A stretch of 8,895 nucleotides of DNA from Paracoccaceae bacterium (lineage in GTDB: Bacteria > Pseudomonadota > Alphaproteobacteria > Rhodobacterales > Rhodobacteraceae), in NCBI GenBank assembly GCA_003561595.1, contig PWWF01000012.1:1-8895 (forward strand). Direction: 5' to 3'. The translations under genes and the position numbers were made by a program. Numbering within the stretch: position 1 is the first letter of the stretch; every line of letters starts with the position of its first letter. Positions 5,961 through 8,895 of this stretch are shown here, piece by piece. The notes under the pieces were generated by a model. The model did no database searches, was not told the origin of the DNA, and saw nothing but the letters and a program-made list of their open reading frames with translations.

Positions 5961-6419
5961 ATGCCGGGCCGTTTCCCTTCTTCGGTGTTGTTTTGCTGCG
6001 ACCATAATTCGGTCCGCTCACCCATCGCCGAGGGGTATATGAAGAAATTCTACGGCCAGCGCGCCTATGTGCAATCCGCCGGTGTGCGCAATGACCGCGA
6101 AATCGACGGCTTTTCCATCGCCGTCAGCGCCGAGGAGGGTGTGGTCCTGGACCAGCATCGCGCAAGGTCGTTCGAGGAAATGATCGACTGGGGCGACGAT
6201 CTGGCCGGGTTCGACCTGATCGTGGCGCTGTCCCCTGCCAGCCAGCGGCAGGCGCTGGAACTGACGCGCTTTGCCCATATCGATGTCGAATACTGGCCCA
6301 TCATGGACCCGAGCGGTCTGGGCGAAACCCGCGATGCCAAGCTTGACGCCTATCGCCAGACGCGCGAGCAGATCAAGGCGCATCTGACCGAACGATTCGG
6401 CCCCCCGACCAAGGACTAG
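5961..6419 (+). CDS. Low-molecular-weight protein-tyrosine-phosphatase-like protein
   Basis: A 152-residue member of the LMW-PTP/ArsC-like fold. The P-loop C-x5-R-S is present near the N-terminus: nucleophile C13, then DHNSV, then R19-S20. The general acid is probably D116 in MDPSG, as in the family's DP motif. The loop is not canonical: the usual Gly after the nucleophile is His15, and the usual second Cys before the Arg is Val18. Activity on phosphotyrosine is therefore uncertain, and another phosphate ester or arsenate-like substrate is possible. The ATG directly follows the UPF0262 stop, so the two are translationally coupled. The NTF2-like gene starts three bases after its end. Confidence 0.88.
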   Translation: MPGRFPSSVLFCCDHNSVRSPIAEGYMKKFYGQRAYVQSAGVRNDREIDGFSIAVSAEEGVVLDQHRARSFEEMIDWGDDLAGFDLIVALSPASQRQALELTRFAHIDVEYWPIMDPSGLGETRDAKLDAYRQTREQIKAHLTERFGPPTKD

Positions 6420-6422
6420 ACC

Positions 6423-6821
6423 ATGACCCGCGACATCATCACCCGCTATTTCGATGCCTTCAACGCAGGCGACAGTGACACGATGCTGTCCCTTGTCAGC
6501 GATGATGTGCAGCATTTCGTCAATCAGGGCGAGCTGCGGCAGGGCCGCGCTGCCTTTGCCGAGTTCTGCGGCCATATGGGTGTCAGCTACCGCGAGGAAT
6601 TGCGCGACATGGTGATCTTTACCAGCGACGATGGCAGCCGCGCGGCGGCAGAGTTCACCGTGCATGGCGAATATCTGCAAACCGATCCCGGCCTGCCCGA
6701 GGCGCGCGGCCAGCGCTACACCCTGCCCGCCGGGTCGTTCTTTGCGCTGGAGGGGGGCAAGATCACGCGCATCACCACCTATTACAATCTGCAGGACTGG
6801 ATCAGGCAGGTTTCGGCATGA
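6423..6821 (+). CDS. NTF2-like (SnoaL/ketosteroid isomerase-related) protein
   Basis: A 132-residue single-domain protein of the NTF2-like cone fold. It opens with the usual helix (IITRYFDAFNAGDSDTMLSLVSDDV), followed by a long strand-rich part ending in GGKITRITTYYNLQDWIRQV. The sequence resembles the steroid delta-isomerase-related family of unknown function. This fold serves isomerases, cyclases and pure binding proteins, so a reaction cannot be named. It probably acts on or binds a small molecule linked to its neighbours. AAGGA (6411-6415) is a clear ribosome site. Its stop overlaps the GNAT start by four bases (ATGA), a sign that the two are translated together. Confidence 0.87.
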   Translation: MTRDIITRYFDAFNAGDSDTMLSLVSDDVQHFVNQGELRQGRAAFAEFCGHMGVSYREELRDMVIFTSDDGSRAAAEFTVHGEYLQTDPGLPEARGQRYTLPAGSFFALEGGKITRITTYYNLQDWIRQVSA

Positions 6822-7399
6822 ACCTGCAGGTCCGCCCCTATATCGGCCAGCAGATCGCGCCGCTGGTCGAGGGGCTGGCCGCGCTGCGGATCGCGGTGTT
6901 TCGCGACTGGCCCTATCTCTATGACGGTGATCCAGCCTATGAGCAGGAGTATCTGCGCGTTTATCGTGACAATCCGCGCGCGATTGTGGCGGCGGCTTTT
7001 GACGGGGATACACTGGTCGGGGCCGCGACCGGCCTGCCGCTGGCCGATGCCGATGCCGAATTTCAGGCAGCCTTTGCCGAGCGGAATATCGCGGATATCT
7101 TCTATTGCGCGGAATCGGTTCTTTTGCCCGGTTATCGCGGTCAGGGCGCAGGGCACCGGTTTTTCGATCTGCGCGAGGATCATGCGCGCAAGCTGGGGTA
7201 TACCCACGCCTGTTTCTGCGGGGTCATCCGCCCCGATGACCACCCGGCCCGCCCGCAAGACTATCAGCCGCTGGACCCGTTCTGGCGCAAGCGGGGCTAC
7301 GCGCCCCTGCCCGGTGTCACGGCGCAATTCGCCTGGCGCGATCTGGGCGCGGAGGAGGAGTCTGCCAAACCCATGCAATTCTGGATGCGCCCGCTATGA
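6818..7399 (+). CDS. GNAT family N-acetyltransferase
   Basis: A 193-residue acetyltransferase of the GNAT fold, which moves an acetyl group from acetyl-CoA to an amine. The acetyl-CoA pyrophosphate loop is clear at 107-112 (RGQGAG), after the strand with CAESVLLPGYR and before a helix with FFDLREDHARKLGY. The C-terminal half (PLDPFWRKRGYAPLPG) is the usual strand that closes the fold. The substrate is not known. It starts inside the last codons of the NTF2-like gene and its own stop overlaps the nitrilase start by four bases (ATGA). That coupling suggests a fixed ratio with the nitrilase; in other bacteria a GNAT domain is fused ahead of a similar nitrilase. Confidence 0.9.
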   Translation: MNLQVRPYIGQQIAPLVEGLAALRIAVFRDWPYLYDGDPAYEQEYLRVYRDNPRAIVAAAFDGDTLVGAATGLPLADADAEFQAAFAERNIADIFYCAESVLLPGYRGQGAGHRFFDLREDHARKLGYTHACFCGVIRPDDHPARPQDYQPLDPFWRKRGYAPLPGVTAQFAWRDLGAEEESAKPMQFWMRPL

Positions 7400-8283
7400 A
7401 ACTCGCCGCCGCTGCCTATCCGCTGGATTTCCTGCCCGACTGGGACGCCTATGCGGCGAAACTCTCGGGCTGGGTGGCACAGGCCGCCGGGGAAGGGGCC
7501 GATCTGCTGGTCTTTCCCGAATATGGCGCGATGGAACTGGCCAGCCTTGGCGGCGCAGAGGTCGCAGCCGATCTGGAAGCCGCGTTGCATGAGGTCATCG
7601 CGCACATGCCGCGCGTCATCGAGCTGCATGCCGAACTGGCCGCGCGCCACAATGTGCATATCCTGGGTGCCAGCGGCCCGGCCATGGCCGATGCCCCCCG
7701 CCCGGTGAATCGCGCGGTGCTTTATGGCCCGGATGGGGTGATCGGGCATCAGGACAAGCAGATCATGACCCGGTTCGAGCGTGAGGACTGGGATATCGCC
7801 CCCGGAACGGGGCTGCGCGTGTTCGAGACTCCGCTGGGGCGTCTGGGCGTGATCATCTGCTATGACGCCGAATTTCCGCTGCTGGCGCGCGCGCTGGTCG
7901 ATGCAGGCGCCGAGATCCTGCTCGCGCCCTCCGCGACCGAGGCGCTGGCGGGATATACGCGCGTCAAGGTGGGGGCGATGGCGCGCGCGCTGGAAAACCA
8001 ATGCGTCGTGGCCCATGCCCCCACGGTCGGCCCCGCGCCGTGGTGCCCGGCCGTCGATGAGAACACAGGCGCAGCCGCCATCTATGGCCCGCCCGATATG
8101 GGCTTTCCCGCAACCGGCATTCTGGCGCAGACCGACATGAACGCGCCGGGCTGGGCCATGGCAGAGATCGAGCCCGCAGCCATTGCCCGCGTGCGCCGCG
8201 ACGGGGCGGTGCTGAACCATGCGCATTGGCATGAGCAGGAAATTCGGCTGCAAACACCGGTCTTGCACGCGGGTGATGCATAA
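7396..8283 (+). CDS. Carbon-nitrogen hydrolase (nitrilase superfamily, YhcX/branch 11-like)
   Basis: A 295-residue amidase-type enzyme. The Glu-Lys-Cys catalytic triad is complete: E42 in VFPEYG, K121 in HQDKQIM, and C155 in GVIICYDAEFP. The middle and C-terminal parts (GYTRVKVGAMARALENQCVVAHAPTVG in segments, then NTGAAAIYGPPDMGFPATGILA) look most like the GNAT-fused nitrilases (B. subtilis YhcX type), by memory. It should cleave a C-N bond in an amide, releasing ammonia or an amine. The substrate is unknown. It is coupled to the GNAT gene by an ATGA overlap and is the last gene of the trio. No terminator was found before infA, which starts 90 bases later. Confidence 0.93.
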   Translation: MKLAAAAYPLDFLPDWDAYAAKLSGWVAQAAGEGADLLVFPEYGAMELASLGGAEVAADLEAALHEVIAHMPRVIELHAELAARHNVHILGASGPAMADAPRPVNRAVLYGPDGVIGHQDKQIMTRFEREDWDIAPGTGLRVFETPLGRLGVIICYDAEFPLLARALVDAGAEILLAPSATEALAGYTRVKVGAMARALENQCVVAHAPTVGPAPWCPAVDENTGAAAIYGPPDMGFPATGILAQTDMNAPGWAMAEIEPAAIARVRRDGAVLNHAHWHEQEIRLQTPVLHAGDA

Positions 8284-8288
8284 TTCGC

Positions 8289-8319
8289 TTGAAAACCGGG
8301 CGGAAACGGCCCATTTAAC
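8289..8319 (+). promoter_or_regulatory. Possible promoter of infA
   Basis: TTGAAA (8289-8294) matches five of six -35 positions. The best -10 sequence is TTTAAC (8314-8319), four of six but with a 19-base spacer; CATTTA at 17 bases is a poorer match. infA could thus be read on its own or with the genes before it. The rest of the 90-base gap is a GC-rich leader with overlapping GCGC repeats. Confidence 0.35.
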
Positions 8320-8373
8320 GCGCGCGCAAACCCGCGCAGCGCGTCTTTCGCGCCACCCAAGTATGGAGTGACC

Positions 8374-8592
8374 ATGGCCAAGGAAGAACTGCTCGAATTT
8401 CCCGGTGTCGTCAAGGAACTCCTGCCCAATGCGACATTTCGGGTCGAGCTGGAAAACGGCCATGAAATCAACGCACATATGGCAGGCAAGATGCGCAAGA
8501 ACCGCATCCGCGTTCTTGTCGGCGACAAGGTGCAGGTGGAAATGACCCCCTATGACCTGACCAAGGGTCGGATCAATTACCGTTTCAAATAG
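8374..8592 (+). CDS. infA: Translation initiation factor IF-1
   Basis: A 72-residue IF-1, the exact usual length. It is an OB-fold protein that binds the A site of the 30S subunit and helps IF-2 and IF-3 choose the start codon. The conserved run is clear: [40 protein letters not shown], then [16 protein letters not shown] at the end (seen in three stretches). The ATG at 8374 has GGAG five bases upstream. An upstream in-frame GTG at 8368 would add two residues and is not favoured. The maf gene begins one base after the stop. Confidence 0.97.
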   Translation: MAKEELLEFPGVVKELLPNATFRVELENGHEINAHMAGKMRKNRIRVLVGDKVQVEMTPYDLTKGRINYRFK

Positions 8593-8593
8593 C

Positions 8594-8895
8594 GTGCCTC
8601 GGCTGATCCTCGGCTCTGGCAGCCCGCGCAGGCAGGAGATTCTCGCGTCAATGGGGGTGATCCCCGATGCGATCCGTGCCGCCGATATTGACGAAACCCC
8701 GCGCAAGGGTGAATTGCCCCGCCCCTATTGCGAACGCGTGACCCGCGCGAAACTGGACGCGATCCAGGCCGATCCTGATGACATCGTGCTCTGCGCCGAT
8801 ACGACCGTGGCGCTGGGGCGGCGTATTCTGGGCAAGCCCGCCACTGCGGGCGAGGCGGCAGAATTCCTGCACATGCTCTCGGGTCGGCGGCATCA
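8594..8895 (+). CDS. maf: Maf family nucleotide pyrophosphatase (partial, cut by window end)
   Basis: The first 100 codons of a Maf protein run off the right edge without a stop; a whole one is about 190-200 residues. Maf enzymes hydrolyse non-canonical or excess nucleoside triphosphates to the monophosphate. The [10 protein letters not shown] segment (8-17) is the Maf nucleotide loop, CADTTV (68-73) carries the catalytic-site Asp69, and ILGKP (78-82) with the later LSGRRH are also typical. The start is a GTG one base after the infA stop, with no clear ribosome site, so translation is probably coupled to infA. DET at 33-35 recalls the YceF type and the DTTV motif recalls the YhdE type, so I do not assign a subtype. 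Confidence 0.92.
   Translation, partial: MPRLILGSGSPRRQEILASMGVIPDAIRAADIDETPRKGELPRPYCERVTRAKLDAIQADPDDIVLCADTTVALGRRILGKPATAGEAAEFLHMLSGRRH

Noticed and set aside
6018..7013. Open frame of 331 codons on the minus strand
   Set aside because: It is antisense to the phosphatase, NTF2-like and GNAT genes, with no recognisable domain and no promoter or ribosome site of note.
8318..8344. Possible hairpin ACGCGC...GCGCGT in the infA leader
   Set aside because: The stem is six base pairs with a long loop in a run of GCGC repeats that can pair in many ways. It is followed by CTTTCG, but it is too weak to call a terminator or attenuator.
7297..8706. Open frame of 469 codons on the minus strand
   Set aside because: It lies opposite the nitrilase, infA and the maf start, all clear family members. 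High GC removes stop codons from the opposite strand, and the translation looks like no known protein.

Overview
This is a GC-rich stretch of an alphaproteobacterial chromosome, most likely from the Rhodobacteraceae (Rhodobacter/Roseobacter relatives). The reasons are the codon use (mostly G or C in third positions), the protein sequences, the pgsA-moaD-moaE and UPF0262-tyrosine phosphatase-infA-maf gene orders, and a long acidic L9 tail. It looks like core chromosome: there are no transposases, phage genes, tRNAs, rRNAs or CRISPR arrays.

Left part (1-3210). A 148-base leader with a TTGCAA-G-TTGCAA palindrome precedes nudC (NAD pyrophosphatase). A tightly packed pgsA-moaD-moaE run follows, covering phosphatidylglycerol synthesis and the two subunits of molybdopterin synthase. 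moaE and the convergent bioY (biotin transporter) share a two-way hairpin terminator. bioY has a good promoter of its own on the minus strand.

Middle (3211-4963). The bioY/rpsF divergent region holds promoter-like hexamers for both directions and a hairpin in the rpsF leader. The ribosomal operon rpsF-rpsR-rplI (S6, S18, L9) then ends at a perfect 13-bp-stem terminator. A gene-free 309-base gap follows; its central part is visibly more AT-rich than the neighbouring genes. It carries an inverted repeat and a promoter-like element ahead of an ArsR-family repressor.

Right part (4964-8895). The repressor has two cysteines spaced as in the persulfide sensor SqrR. After a terminator come UPF0262, an unusual low-molecular-weight tyrosine phosphatase, and a translationally coupled trio (NTF2-like, GNAT, nitrilase-family amidohydrolase). 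infA (IF-1) and the first half of a maf nucleotide pyrophosphatase gene, cut by the window edge, complete the region. From memory, the usual alphaproteobacterial order runs straight from the phosphatase to infA, so the trio looks inserted. Its GNAT and nitrilase look like a two-gene version of the fused GNAT-nitrilase protein known as YhcX/nitrilase branch 11.

No completely new system is evident. The points most worth following are the split GNAT-nitrilase trio, the SqrR-like regulator with its nearby inverted repeat, the rpsF leader hairpin, and the TTGCAA palindrome at the left edge.
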